Assembly (NCBI GenBank): GCA_947579605.1
Contig: OX388307.1
Coordinates: forward strand, 30,729,237-30,793,236
Direction of reading: 5' to 3'
Length of the DNA: 64,000 nucleotides
Source of the DNA: Athripsodes cinereus
Lineage: Eukaryota; Arthropoda; Insecta; Trichoptera; Leptoceridae
Part shown: positions 36,201 to 51,200 of the stretch, piece by piece
Layout: every line of letters starts with the position of its first letter
Numbering within the stretch: position 1 is the stretch's first letter
Translations under genes and position numbers: made by a program
The notes under the pieces: generated by a model
What the model was told of the DNA's origin: nothing
The model's database searches: none
The model's input: only the letters and a program-made list of their open reading frames with translations

Positions 36201-39200
36201 TTATTGAACGACAACAGTTTTTTCATATGGTTTAATAACTTCGGATGTTTTAATAACGATGGCAGTTATTTTGTTTTTATTTTGAACTATTTAATTGTGT
36301 TTATTTGAACTATTTTGAACTAACTATTTGAATTTTTTGGAGGAACACAATCATTTCGTTTAAACGTAGTCATTCGTTTATTTAGAGGTAGCTGGTAGGT
36401 ACAAGTTTTCTAATGACATTTATATTATAATCAAAGAATTATTTTGAATATAATATTTGTTTGATTTTAAACTGGTGATATATTATTTCGGAATGATTTT
36501 TTTTTATTTAATTATTTATTCATCTTGCACATCATGCATAAAATACAATTTTTATGCGTATTTTATTCTTTGCATTGGTAGGCAAATGTTTCCATTTGAT
36601 AAGATAATAATAATATTCGGATTCTTTAAATTTTTTTTTTTTTTTTACAATTTGATCGTTATTAAATAACATTTTTTAATAACTGTTATTTACAAATACC
36701 GATAACTGGTTGAACGTTATTTTGAAATAACAGTTATTCCCACCTCTACTTCTGAATCTTAAAATTTGTGAAACTCGCTATATTCTTGATTATTGCACAT
36801 AATAACGTTATATATATGTAGTATGCACGGTAAACAACATACCATATTATTATATAAATAAAACAAATGGTTGAATGATAAACATTTTCTATGATTATTT
36901 TGATAATGAAATTTATTTTTGATGTGTATGCAGTTTGTCATAATAATTAAGAAAATCCAAGGGTTGTAAATAAATAACTCAAGGTGTATTATAAAATTCA
37001 TGATATTTTAAGATTAATCTTGGTTTTAAAATTTTATTAACACTCTTGTATTATTAAGGATAATTTATTTAAAATAGCACCACTCAACGTATCATCATTG
37101 CGACGGTAATCTTCAAAAATTATTTTCACTATATTCCTCGCAGCAAAATAAAACTAAAATGATAAAATCGCATTTATAAATGTTCAAAATATTATATTAA
37201 TATAAAAAATAACATACATGTGATCCAGAATTTAAAATATTTAAAAATAAAATTGTTGTAATTTTGCTAATTCGTTTGCATGAAATCACAAAGAAGGGGT
37301 GTAGAGCCCTCTTAAATCAATAAAATGTTTTTTTCACAATAAATGAAAAACTCAGCTCTGTATCTATGTCGAATAATGTGATGTTTTACTGAAAATAAGA
37401 ATATTTCTCTGATGTTCGTTAAGAAGTTTTACATCTTTAATTCAGCGATCAGCACGTATCTCACTTATCTGGAATGTCTCATTTTTCATTGAAACAGAGA
37501 AGACGGCTTGCACGTTCATTACATACAGCTGATCTGCTGGCTACCCCACTTGTGAAATATAGCGTGATCGTGTAGTTGTAGAATTAAAAAAAAAATGTAA
37601 TGTAACGGGTTGAAATTTGAAACATCAATTAAATATTTATTTTTTTCGTTCCACGTTCAAATTCGAAACGTTCTTATTTTCATGTTCTATCAACGGTTCA
37701 TTATCGTCAGTCTTTTGAATACCTACTATATTTTTTTTCTCTGGAATAAACCATCTGTTGGATTTTCTTGACTTCATGTTTCACAATTTCAAGTTCAGAG
37801 GTTCGCGCAACAGAAAAACTATAGAGACGATAAAGGAATCTTGAATTAAATCAAACTAGCTATGCCACAAAAAGGACAAAAGTTGCAAATGGTTTGCTAC
37901 ATGATCTTTTAAACCAAACAGTTTCTTTCAACCATGTAACAGTGAAAATACGGGAACACAGTAAACGATAATAATGACATAATACGCCCAATATTACAAC
38001 AGAGCGCATAACATGTTCTTTTAATAATAATAATAATAATAAAAATATTGGTTGTGGGCGTCCTTGAGAAGTACAGGATTTTCCCTGTGGCAACAAGCTG
38101 GAGATGCAACGGAGTGGAACCTAAAACATCGTCAGAGATAATCCTACCAGGAACACAAGCGCGGGATGCTAAGTATTTCATACGACATCGAAAACCAAAG
38201 CGGAAAATTATCGAAAAAAAAAATATCAGAAAAATATTCTTAGTTAGTTGTGAATTGCTTGAAAATAAAATCATCGAAAAGAGCCTTATTTTTCATTCGT
38301 TCATACCATCACGGCATTTCCCAGAAGTGGGGTAACTAGCGGATTAAATTCATGTTAAAAACAGTAATCTTTTCATCTTCGTATCAATAAAAGTTAAGAC
38401 ATTCATGATGGCTGGCTTACCTCGTCGTCGAATAGTAGATAGGTAGGTATTAAATGTCGTACCTAGGCGTAAACGTAACACGCCTAATTATACCTTGACT
38501 CGTTGTGATACCGACACCAATTTTTTTTTCAAAGGTCTTATTCAGACCGTCGTTTTTACATTTTTATGTGTTATACAAAATAATAATGTAGATACAGAAG
38601 GAAAACAGTTGAGAAATTATGAATATAAATAAACCTATTTACCAGCAAATATGGTGATTAGAAAATGATATGATCTGGCAATATAATACTGCAGGGGCTA
38701 CTCTTGACAAAACTAAACACGATCTTAATCTAGTCTTGATCTTGATCATACGACGCACGAAGTGACTATTGGCCAAAAATACACGCAAAACGATCGCGCG
38801 TTAGCGGTAGCGCGGTGTTTTTGACCATATTCCCTTCGTGCGTCGTATGATCAAGATCAAGACTAGATTAAAATCGTGTTTAGTTTTGTCAAAAGTAACC
38901 CTGCAGAACCCTTTTTATTGATCAATAGCATTGATATTTATTTTCGAAGTCAAATCATTTGCAGTATCAACTAAAGTTAAATTTGCCGTGGTTTCACATC
39001 ATAACAGTACGCCATATAAATACCCTTAAATAAGCAACAATAATAAGTTTATTATATCGATGATTTGATGATTACTGTTCCATCTCATTTTTGATGTGCA
39101 TGCTTCTTTCTCTGCAAGGAACATGGCTACCCGTGCTATATAATATTATTATTACGGGACGGTTGCAAAACAGGTTTGCGAAGAAATAAATAATAGTACT

Positions 39201-42200
39201 ACTGCAAAAGTACATTATTCGCATCGTGTACACGACACTTTATTTGAAGGGAATCTGAAGAATTCCTTACACATGCAAACGTTTTCTTTTTTGTTCAAAA
39301 TGGCGAACTGCAATCAGCTGATTTTCATTGTTTTATCAATTCAACGATAAAAAAAAAACAATGAACTATATTTTCAGAGAAGATGAAATTGGGAATAAAA
39401 GACAGTAGAAGATTTTTTTTAGATGTATCTGGGTTTTTGTTACAAACCCAAATATAACCTAATACACCTTTCACAGTTTGAAAAGGGAGTTTGCCGAAAT
39501 TGATTACGAAGTAAGGATAAGAACCACAAACAGCTTAAATTTCACAAACGTACGTGTCATACTCTTAAGAGTGCGTTAAGCATGCAAGATTTTCTAGTCA
39601 AAATAACATTTGTGTTTATCAATGATAGTAGATATTTAATTAGAATTAGTAGGTAGGCAATTTCCGCAAAGAATGACGTATCCTCGAAATGAAATGACGT
39701 TCTGGAGTACCACAAGGAGTGATGTCAAGTCCGATTCAACAAGTCACATTCAACGTCGCATATTAATGAATATCGACCGGAAATCTGATTAATAATCTCA
39801 TTGCGTACTGCAACATTGTACGAATAGAGAATAAAATAATTATATTTTACATTCTTATGATCTTATTGAATACATAGTGAGAATTTCTTGATTATTTTAT
39901 TGATGTCTCGGTTCTGTTAACAAAAAACTAATGTCTGACAATTAAAATGATAAGTGGACAAGTAGGAAACGATAGTAGAATTCACAATATAGAGATAGGT
40001 AACTGATAACATTAAGAGCAGTGGAAGTTGCTAAATATGATGAAATAGAAGAAAAGAGAATAATCATGTGAAGGATATTGAATACAATAGAAGAATCATT
40101 TTTTTTTCTTTCGCAAACACGTAGTTTTAAAATAATTAATAATATACCTACAACTAAATCAATTAAAAACTAAAAAAAAACAGAAAACCATTATGTTAAG
40201 GATGACACTTGAAAAATCCTAAAATAAGCTCAAGTGTACATACATGTTCCGTGAAATCGACACTTCAGACAAAAGCAGATTCTGTAAATGTGTTTGAGAG
40301 TTCCTTTTAAAAACTAAATAATATAAAGCAAGATCATGTAATTACGAACTCTATATTGTGTGTGGAGGTAGCGGAAGCCAATGTGAAGTTATAATATTTT
40401 GATGAAAAAATAAAAATAAAAACGATGTAATTGCATAGTGGGCGGATTTGAAATTGAAGTGGATTATCTCTCATTATCTATGGTACATAATATTATCCAC
40501 ATCTGATGCAGATGGTTCGTAGATAAGTACCGTAAGAAATTTTATCTATATGCATTGAATTATTCTGACCCAGACAACAGATATTAATATTCCTACGAAT
40601 GCTCGAACATTAGCCACAATTATTAATTGCAATAACAATATAATTCTTAGCGTGTCCAACAGATGGTCAATGTGTGATTTGTTGATGATTGAGAATATTC
40701 GTCTTATTTTCAAATTTAAATATTTTATATTAAAAATTTCACAGTCAACTATAAATAAAGCCTTTATTCGTCTGATATCAATAATTGAGTGGTTTGGGAT
40801 CGAAATCGGACATATCCATTATTAGAAGCAAAATGGTAGTAGAGCCGAAAACCTAACTGAATTTTGACTATTTTCAACGCAAACTTCGATTTTTCTCCTA
40901 TTCTTCATAGAAATTTCATATGATTCGACTGTTTTGGAAAATGCAGTTTAATAGGACCCACAAGAATTTTATTTCTATATACTTAGGAAAAAAAATTGAT
41001 TTTGTACACTTTCGATCCCAAACCGCACATATGTTGGCTGAAGTCGAGAATTTTATTTTGGGTTAATTATACGGATCGATAGAAATCTAATTCGAGCACT
41101 GACATAGAAGAGAAATACTACACGAGGCAGAAACTGTTAAGAACATAAGATATGATAAAAAGCAAATAAAGAAAAAGTAAAATGGCATTTGAAAGAATGT
41201 TGAAAGAAAGACGATTTAATAAGATGCGCAGCCTTTTAAAGATCACATGATTCGACAAAAACCTAAAGGGCAAACTGACAGCCACAATAGTAGGAGACGA
41301 AAAGAAGCTTATGATTGATAAAGAGAGAAGTACCAGAATAAAAGAATAATCTCGAGAATTCTCAATTTAAATGTTGGTGGCTTGTGTATAAATAAGAATT
41401 CGAAGACTTATTTAAAACAAACACTTCATGTATTCGATATTCAAATTTTTGACCATAGATTCCAAGAGCAAGACAATGGACCGCTGTTGGAATATCCACA
41501 ATTTGTTGAAAATAATGTAACACAATGTATCGAAGAATAAATTAATGATTACTTTAAACCGGTAAATAATATCTATCTTCCTCTTCTTCTAATATCGTAT
41601 GAAACTAACTATGAAATAATAATTAACCTTTTATGCTCTGTTAACCGCGAGACGTGCGTCAGCTACAATATGGCTACTAACTTGAAGATAACCATAGAGA
41701 TTTGTATTATCTTATACGTAATAATAATAAGTACCAATAAAACGGCATTAATAGGAATTTGAATTTCGAATACATATTTTAAAAATTGTAATTTGATATT
41801 CTATTCTTGTTAATGTTTCCGGTATTATTTCATTTTAATAAGTTTCCCTAATTCGCGATGGGAAATGATTATAATGAAATCGATAAACAACAAAAATTTA
41901 TTACCTGACTTTTAAATATTTGATAAACGATATCATAAACGCTGTCAATGATCTCAAGTAAGTAACAGTTACATACACTTTCATTTCACAATTTTCATGA
42001 GTTACCTACACTATTACTACTTCGTTTTTCAGAATTTCACCACACTCTAAGAAAAACCAAAGAAATACGTTTACACAATAAAAAAAAAACAAAATGACGA
42101 CGAATGGTTTAGAATTATTTCAAACCAGACTGACACTATCCTAAGAAGACAAAAGACATATTTCTTGATTTTTAATAATTGTTTTTAGGAATATAAAAAA

Positions 42201-45200
42201 CTTAATGTTTTCATCTAATACGGAATTCTAATACTTGTACATTCTCAGTAATAAATGTAATTGTACTCGGTATCTCAGTAATAAATGTACAGCACATTAC
42301 ATTACTACAAACGACGCATAGCTCCAAGGAATAAGATAAGAAGGAATTACATAGCATTATTAAATAATAGGTTATCCTAGTTTAACCACACCTATGACAG
42401 GATAATTTCCCTCGGAGTATTACCTACATAAGTAGTTTTAAGTTGCAAGTGCGCCAAAGGATAATAGTGTGTAGTTAAATCATCTAACGTGATTACGCAT
42501 TGGACACGTTCATGATTCGAGTTTCTACTTGAATTGCATACCCAGTTATTTCACGATGATTGCGATTAGCTTCGGGTTATCGCAGACCAGGCTGTAGGCT
42601 CTAGAATGATAGAGTTACTTTTGACCACAGATTTACCTGACTTCATAAAGTTTTCACATCTCTTACAACGAACTAACGATGGAGTGAGAGGTTCACATGC
42701 AAAGGCATATCGATTCATAATACTTATATCATCACAGCATATCTCACAAGAAGTGGAGTAATCAGCGACTAACTGCATATAACAAACATGCAGATTGTCC
42801 TATTCGTACTAATTGAAAAAAGGTGTTCAGAACGGGGCTTACCTAATCATGATAATATAGATAGATAGAACTAAAGAATTTAACAGTGTGAATATCAGAT
42901 GCAAGAACGAGCTGCCTCAGAGTCTGAGAGATGAGGCGAATAGAGAGGGTTCAGAAGAAAGCTGACACCTTTTTGCTGTGAGCTTCGGACGTAAGACGCA
43001 CAATATAATTATCGTATCATTTATTTAACGAAACAACTCACTATTATTTCAAAATTTATTAATTTCACTTAATATTTGCATTTTATTAAAATTTATCGCT
43101 TGATTTAAATACAACAAACACTAAAAACAATACTATCAACTAATATCTATACATAGTCGGAAAAAAAACTCGATTGATATTTAAAAAGTGGAGAAGTTAT
43201 TGGTTCAGGCAGTCACAAGAGCGCCGTGTAATCAAAAAAATTGACGCCTTTGAAGTCATATTATGAGAAAATGGTGCTTTACAAACTGCCCATTTAACTA
43301 TCGTAGCCATCACAACAAGCAGCGTACAGACTTTCTCCGAATTTCCAAACTTAAAACCAGACTTGATTTAAATACATTTTTTGAAAGTACGGCGAGTACA
43401 CGAAAAACACATGTTATTAACAAAACATACCAAACAATATTATAATCATTCTCAAACATGATTATTTACTGTTCAATTTTCAACTATGTATGCACCAATA
43501 AATGTAGTGTTACAAACGTTATAATTAATATTATAATATTATGATATGCAAACTTTCTTTATCACAATTAATTTATTCGGAGTTCCATATGATTAACATG
43601 ATTAAATTCGTGGCAACGGGCTGGTCACATGATCTTGGAGATGAGACCATGGGAGAATAAAAGGAAGACCTCAAAAGAGATGGGTGGATAACATTATCCA
43701 AGTTGTGGGAAAGAAGTGGGTTCGTGTTGTTCAAGTCTGAAAAATGGAAATGTTTGAAAGAGGCCTATATCCAGCAGTGGGGAGAAGTAGGCTAGCAGTA
43801 AATAAGTATCATGATTCAATACTTATTATCTATTGATGTAATGAGCGTAAGTGGGCGTGTGTACAATTTCTCCAATGCGTCGTTTTATGAAATCAACGAT
43901 AGTCTAATATGCAAGGAATTATATTTTTCGTCTTTGAACTTTCTTTTTTGAAACTCATGAAAAATAATGCCTCTTAATTTTAAAACGACAAAAATAACCC
44001 GCAATTTCAAGATTTTTCAGTTTTATCGTCTTTTGAACATTTACAGTCTTATTAATAAACGTAGATTAAATTTCTAGAAGGAGATGAACCACCGATCAGA
44101 CAAAAAACGTATTGATAAACGTCGATCAGCTTGAACCTAGTTTAAAAGTGGTTGATCCGCCTCTCGAGGTGGTTTAAGTAAGGTGATTTAAGTAAGGTGG
44201 TTCAAATCGGCGTCATCTGCCCGCCATGTTGGATTTTACGTCAGATGTTTGCTATGCGGGTTTACATGTACGTTTTGCAGTTATTTTACAATTTATCGGA
44301 GTTGGTTTGGGTTAAAAATACGCTTAAGTAGTATCCGAATGTGAATTTAATTCAATCAGTTGTTTTTCTTGTGATAATAGACACTTTTTTCGTGTGACAG
44401 AACACCAGTTTCTTAATTTGTTTTTTGATAGACGCATTTAATTGTTTCGTGACAGAGATACTTTTTTCCATGTTGTATGAAAGTTATATTGATTGATTCT
44501 GATGAGAATTATTCCTGTACATCATTTGAATGTAAAAGGGAAAGCAGAAAATAAAATTTTACTGATGGTTAGTAATGTATATTGTGCGCAGTGTTATGTT
44601 ATACCCATATCACTGATTGTGTGTCAGATTATGATTTATTTGATAAATAAATAAAATGTCATTCCATTATTACATTTGCTTTTCAATTATACAAACCTTC
44701 CTCATCATATTTTATATTTCTGTGTATTTGGGTACAAAATGTCAGATGAAAAAACATGTCAATGTCAGATGACAGCCGCTTGTTTGTTTTGAATTTGTCT
44801 GTTTACCAGCGTCGTGTAACATGGCAACCAACATAATAGAGCGAATTTTCGAGTTGCCATATGAAATCTTTTATATAAAGTACAGGATGTCTATGGTACG
44901 GATTAAATATTTTTATTAATAAAGAAAATTTGATCGGTGGTTCAAACGCTAATAGGCGGATCACGAAATCAGTGGTTCAACCATGGTTTGGCGGATTTTT
45001 ATTAATAAGACTGATAATATTTTATAATGTAACAAAAATCTAAACCAAATTCGGTACTATGACAACGAAATAAGGTGACATTTTTTTTTTATTTTTGATT
45101 ATGATAAATTTTTTTTATTCAACAACACAATAATAATAATAATAGGTACATAAAATTTAAACAATCAACTACTACAAAACAATAAACCATAAGCGTTGCC

Positions 45201-48200
45201 CCAATCAGAATTTCGCCTGGTATAAGGGATCAAGCTACAGTGTCTTTATTTGGTATATTTACTCTATTTGATCACTTTAACACTAATTTAAATTAAATTT
45301 AACTCAGAATGAACCTTTAGAGGTTAGGCTTTTGTTGCATTAAATAGCTCATATCATGTATAGTTGTATAACATACGAATCGATGTAAATCATAGATAAA
45401 GTAATGCAACATACACGATGAGGCTCGTATGTACGTAAAGGCAATGTCAATGTTAAGGTAACATGTCTTGTTCTAAGTTGATTTTATCAAACTAGACATG
45501 TTTATTGTCTAGTCGGAAACATTTCTGCACATGTCAAACGACATGCTTTTGAAATACATCGATGTGACTATATTTACTATCACTGCTAAAAATCGCAGAA
45601 CGCAAGTTATCACTAGAATATCTGTTATTTATTTTAAAGAGTATGAATTATATAATAACCCTGAAACTAACTCTCCTTTACACGAGACTTGTCTCTGTAA
45701 GGAGGACGTTTAGATTTAAGTTTTTATTAAATAGTCTATGTATTGTTATATCTGTATTAATTGTTATATCAAATAAAATAAATAAATAAAAATAAAATAT
45801 TGAAGGTATTGTTGACAGAAAAAACAGTGGTCTTAGATGGGTCATGTATTTACAATCTGCAGTGAGCACTGTTTTCAATCTGCAAGATTTCTGAATGCTA
45901 GGCTCGTTTCATGGTTATTTTAATTTAGCTTCGAAGTTATAGAAAATAAACAAAACGAACTTGTGTTAATAATTTCAGTGGATAAGATATAAAATGATGT
46001 AGAAAATATCAAAAAAGGTTTCATGATACTGATTTGTTCGAAATCACGACGATTATCATGTTGAGTATGTTATTTTTAACAGTAGGTATATCTGCAATAT
46101 GAAAATCACACTGTGCGACTGTGATTTTAAATTCTTTTTTCGAAACCGACAAACTGCACTAGTTGTCCAACATTGTTTGTAAAACCAAGTTCAATATTTC
46201 TTCCTTTATGAACAAAGAAAGTTTTAGTTAGTTACCTTGTTTGACAGAGACGTATCTGGAATTAAGCGCTGCAATGAAGGAAGCCTGCGGCAGGGAGTCT
46301 TCCAGAGAGAACAGCTCGTCTTTGGTGACTGTCTGAGAGCGAGTCTTCAACACTGCCTTGGATCCAATTGGAGACAGATAAGCTCCGCTGTTGTCGCGAA
46401 GGGCCAACTGAGATAATCCAAAGAAACACATTACTAGCGAGTAGTCAAACGTATAATGAAAACAATATTTAAAATATGCTTACAAAAATAATAAAAGCAA
46501 ATATTTGTCTTGTTAACATACTTTTCAGAAAACTTGAATGACGGAAATTGTGGAAACAAATCTAATACATCATATTAAGTTGTCCCTTTTCACACTTCTA
46601 ATGCTCTGTTTTAGTGATGATACAAATTCTGGATTGTGAAAAAGGATCTTCCAAATTACATCAAATCTTGTGGCACGCGATTTTTTATTTGAAGTGTAGT
46701 TTTAATAAACGATCAATAAAATTCTTCATACCTGTCCAGAATGGTATTCAGCACTGAAGAGGCACTCTTTGCCACATTTTTCTGTTAGCTTTCCTCCACA
46801 GCTCAAGTATTTATTGTTGCAAGTGTGGAGAGCATATTTTCCACCTTCATCTGGACGGAACTCCAATGTGAAGAGTGTATCCTCTCCCCAGGGTACGTTG
46901 GCATCCACGTGGATCTCATCCAGAGATTCGGACAAATGAGCGAAACGCTTGCGGCCCACTGAACGAAGATTGACCTAAAGAAGAAATTGAAAATGTCAAT
47001 TAAAAATAAAATTAAATAAAATTTAAATTTTGAGGGGATATGTAATTTGATGGACTGGAAGAAGTCATAGACTTCTGAGTGAAAGATCGGAGTTTCTACT
47101 GCCAACCTACTCCACCTTCACGATACATTCATATATTTTTGTAGGGAAATTGACTGGAGAATTCTGATAGAAATCAATTTCTTGACATTATTTAAAAGTT
47201 CGAGTTAATATTTGCTTACTTGTGGTCTGGCAGCCAAGTGGACGTGCCAGAATTCCGCTTCACCGGGCACCTTGGCTGTGCATGTCAGTTTATCTGAGCT
47301 GGATCCCAAGAAATATCCACGGGTCACGTTTCTGAATGCCCAACGTCCTGAACCATCCTCGGAGACACTGAAACAAATAGAACAATTAAAATTAATATTA
47401 TAAATTCACGAAATTCCAATGAAACTAAAGATGATATTAAAGAGAGTTTTGTATTTTTAACTGAAATGCTTGATTTTTTATTCCTTATTACAATGTCGAT
47501 AGCCGATAACAATGAAATATAGTAAGAATGCGGTTTACTTGTCAGAGTGTATAGGATAACGATGGCAAAAAAGCATTACATTCCAAAGAACAGAAGGAAA
47601 AGTTGACTTTATTATTATTTTGAATGGAGGAATCTACAACAATTGATACGACAAAAGTTAGAAAACAAAGATCGAAAGCAAAAGCTATTGATATGTATTG
47701 GAAAAAGCACTATGTTCTCTGTCAGTTCTACATTGTGATGAAGACATGATCCGCTCATCACCATTGCTTGTAAACAATGTCAACAATCAAAGTAGAGGGC
47801 AAGGTCCTCAAAAGAATCTTGAATAGCTGTTGTACAATTACACATAGTTTATAACAGATCTCGATTTTCATAATGTACTGTTAAGATATCAAATGAAAGA
47901 AAAAACACAACAAATAATGGTATAAAAATGGACGCGACCAGTGCAGTTCTACCATTTATAGAAACTTGAGTCAAGTAGCGAGGTAATAAATGTAATTATA
48001 TTGTAAATAAATAATAATCAATCAGATGTAATGACTATATATTATATTCTGAGATAAAAAATACTTTTTATTTTACTTTGGATATTGTTTACTTTGCTTT
48101 AGTTAAAATTCTTTTTCGCTATTTGGGATCTGATAACCACCCTTTTTGTTTCCCAAAATTATTGGCTTCTACATATCTACGCCTATTGCACAAATTTATT

Positions 48201-51200
48201 TATTCAATAATAATGTCTTGTTTTTTTTTAAATTGTTATGTTTTTTGTGCAATAAAGATTTTTTTTATTATTATCTACCTCCCAATCCTATTTCTATCTT
48301 GTGCATGCAGAAATGCATAAGTGCAATATTTTGAAGAGTGCTCTTTATTCGTTAATTTAATAAAAGATGCTAATACAAGGAGCTGTTTCCCAAATGCAAT
48401 TTGAACAAAATCATAAAATTGTATTCGATCTGATAAAGAGTAGTGTTAAGTGTAGACATAAGATTTGGTTCGAATTATAAAAAAATAAAGTGATAAATCT
48501 TAACAGGTTCAATGAAACTATGATGGAAAACATTATCTTTATTCTTGCTAAAAAAAACAGGATGTATGGGCTAATTATTATCAACGAAAAAGGGCGATAA
48601 TATATAAAAAAAAAAATATCATCCACACAGTGCAGATTTTTGACGACACAAAATATATAAATGGTTATGAATTTTATACAATTTATAATCCTTGAGTGAC
48701 ACATTAAACGGGATTAAGTAGAAAAAAAAATAAAAACATACTATACAAATGTCAAAATTACTTGATTACAATATTATAAAAATAAACATATTAGATGTAG
48801 GTACATAATTTTATTGCAAAGAACATATTGCAAAATATCGCAAAAACATAGTTATTGTTTCAATGTCAGGTTCACACGACTGAAACAATTCCCACGACTG
48901 GTTTCTCACACTTTTACTGTACATTGTCAGTCAGCTGTTGTTTAGTTACAAACTGTTACACTACATAATATAAGATTCAAATTGTTAAGTTAGTGAGGTG
49001 CCAACTATCAGAAGAGTTTCAATACACATTTTCATGTTTTTGCTTGCTTTTTAAACTATTTTTTGTTCTGTTGAGTCCCCCGTAAAAAAAGTCTTACATT
49101 CTCTTTTGTAAGTTTTCGTGTGTTCTGTAAAATATCACAAGTAAGACAAGTACCTAAAGCTTACAATTCAGCGATGAGGCATATACCACCCACCCAAAAT
49201 TTCCTGAAAAATAATTAATATACTAAATATTCAGTTTCAAATAATATTCAAAAGAGTGTTCAAAATATTTAAAATGACACAAATATTTTAAAAATATGAT
49301 GTTACAGGTACATAAAGGAATTACGAAAATCTTATTTTTGACATAATCACGAAAATCAAACTCAATTAATTTGATTAATGGAACAAATTTAAAATGGAAA
49401 TACAAGTAGGTATATATAATGAGTTACAATCCATTGGATTGGTCTGCAACGAGTTTTGTCTTTCTTCTCCATTCCTCCCTATTCTCAGCCAGTCTTTTCA
49501 GCTCTACGTATGAGCCAAAATTCATGTCCCTCTTCAGTTGGTCCATATACGCATCTCTGGGCCGGCCTCTGCCGTTTGTGCCCTCGGTCCTACCCTCCGC
49601 GATGGCGATGAGTAGTCCTGGGTGCCTGATGTTGTGGCCAATCCAGTTAGCTCGTTGTTGGCTGATTCTCGAAAATACTACTACTACTATACCATCACGG
49701 CATATCCCACAAGTGGGGTAACCAGCAGACCAGCTGCATGTAAGAAACATGCAAGCTGTCCTCTTCGTGCCAACATGAAATCAAGACATTCAGGATGGGT
49801 GGCAAACCTCATCGCTGAATTTAAGATGTACAATGTCTTAATTTTTTCGAACACCTGCCTCTTACAGGACACTCGAAAACTTAAGGAGAAGAGTGGGAGA
49901 CCAATTCTTTACCGGGTGCTCCACGGGATGTGAAAAATGGATGCTCGAAAATCTAACTCAATTAATTTGATTAATGGAACAAATTTAAAATGGAAATACA
50001 AGTAGGTAGGTACTTATATATAAATAACATTAATTAGGAGTTGAAAATATACGCCCCTTTTCAGCACCCTCTCCCGCTGGTTACCTACGTGCTTCGACAA
50101 AGTATTGACTTCCGAATTTCATTAAGCTTCAAAGTGAGAGGTACCTACGCACTTTAATTCTGTCACTGGTTTCCATTCATGCATATTCAAATGAGACATT
50201 AAACGAAAAAGGGTGGCGTTTGTGATGCATCCAATTTATATAGATAGCAGGTACCTACCTACCTACCTAATAAAGACTATAAAATCGAAATGTATATTTA
50301 TATTTTTAAATGCTCGATTACAAGAGGGCTTCCTTTTTTGAATTTCGAATTTCAAATTGTAAATGAACCCACAGTAGATTGGATGATACACTAGGGATAA
50401 ACAGGTTTTAATTTTTTTATTAATGAGAAACGTCTTTCCTCTTGTGTCTTGTCAAATATCCTCTCTTAACCCTAGATTTATAATCATTTGTCTGAGAAAT
50501 CAAACAACACTAATTTATTTTATAGTTCAATAGCTGATAAAAAATTGAGTCCTGTCTACAGTACCTTCCCAAGCATTCAATATGAACATTTTTCAAGAAA
50601 AAAAATATCGTGGTAATTTTATGAGATACAGAACTATGCTGGTCTGAGAGACGATGATGCCACGAACTGCCGAGTATCAAAAGTTTTAGGTAGCCCGTAG
50701 CAAACAAAAGTTAAATTAAACAAAACAGGGATAAAAAATGACAGGCGTAATTCTAAGATTGTAGTTTTGAAAAATTTAGTTCACAATTTCTATACTTTTA
50801 TAAAAATAAACAACATCTATTCACACATTATATCGCAAGGCTAATCATACTAGTATTTACACATGATTCAAAAATATATGAAAATGCCCTCTCGAGAACG
50901 CAGCAGGGTTGTTTGGAAAGCACCTATCTAAAATAACGATAGTGCATAATGTTTTAGTATTTAACAGGGCGAGTGCTGACCAATTAGTAGTCACATACAT
51001 AGTATTCAGCAGCGAGAGCTTTCATAATTCATATTTGGGGCGTGATTTGTAAACAGTTTAAAAACACGCATCAAGTAAGTATACATAACAAATAAGGTTG
51101 ACCATAATAAAATAACAAGTGCTCTAAGAGGTTAAAGCATTTTGAAGGGAACACAAAATTATCTTTATTAGATAATGAAAAAAAGTTAAATGTAAGATTT

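Noticed and set aside
37909..38274. 121-residue minus-strand frame
   Set aside because: No domain recognised. Composition is partly hydrophobic from T-rich DNA, and overlapping frames on both strands are equally open.
43263..43445. Possible THAP-like zinc finger ([12 protein letters not shown]...)
   Set aside because: Only the first cysteines fit. The remaining ligands and the AVPTF-type box are not visible, and there is no neighbouring exon or transposase.
49424..49750. Intact protein gene on the minus strand
   Set aside because: The frame begins in family A and continues into a LINE C-terminus; it is a chance fusion of two repeats, not a host gene.
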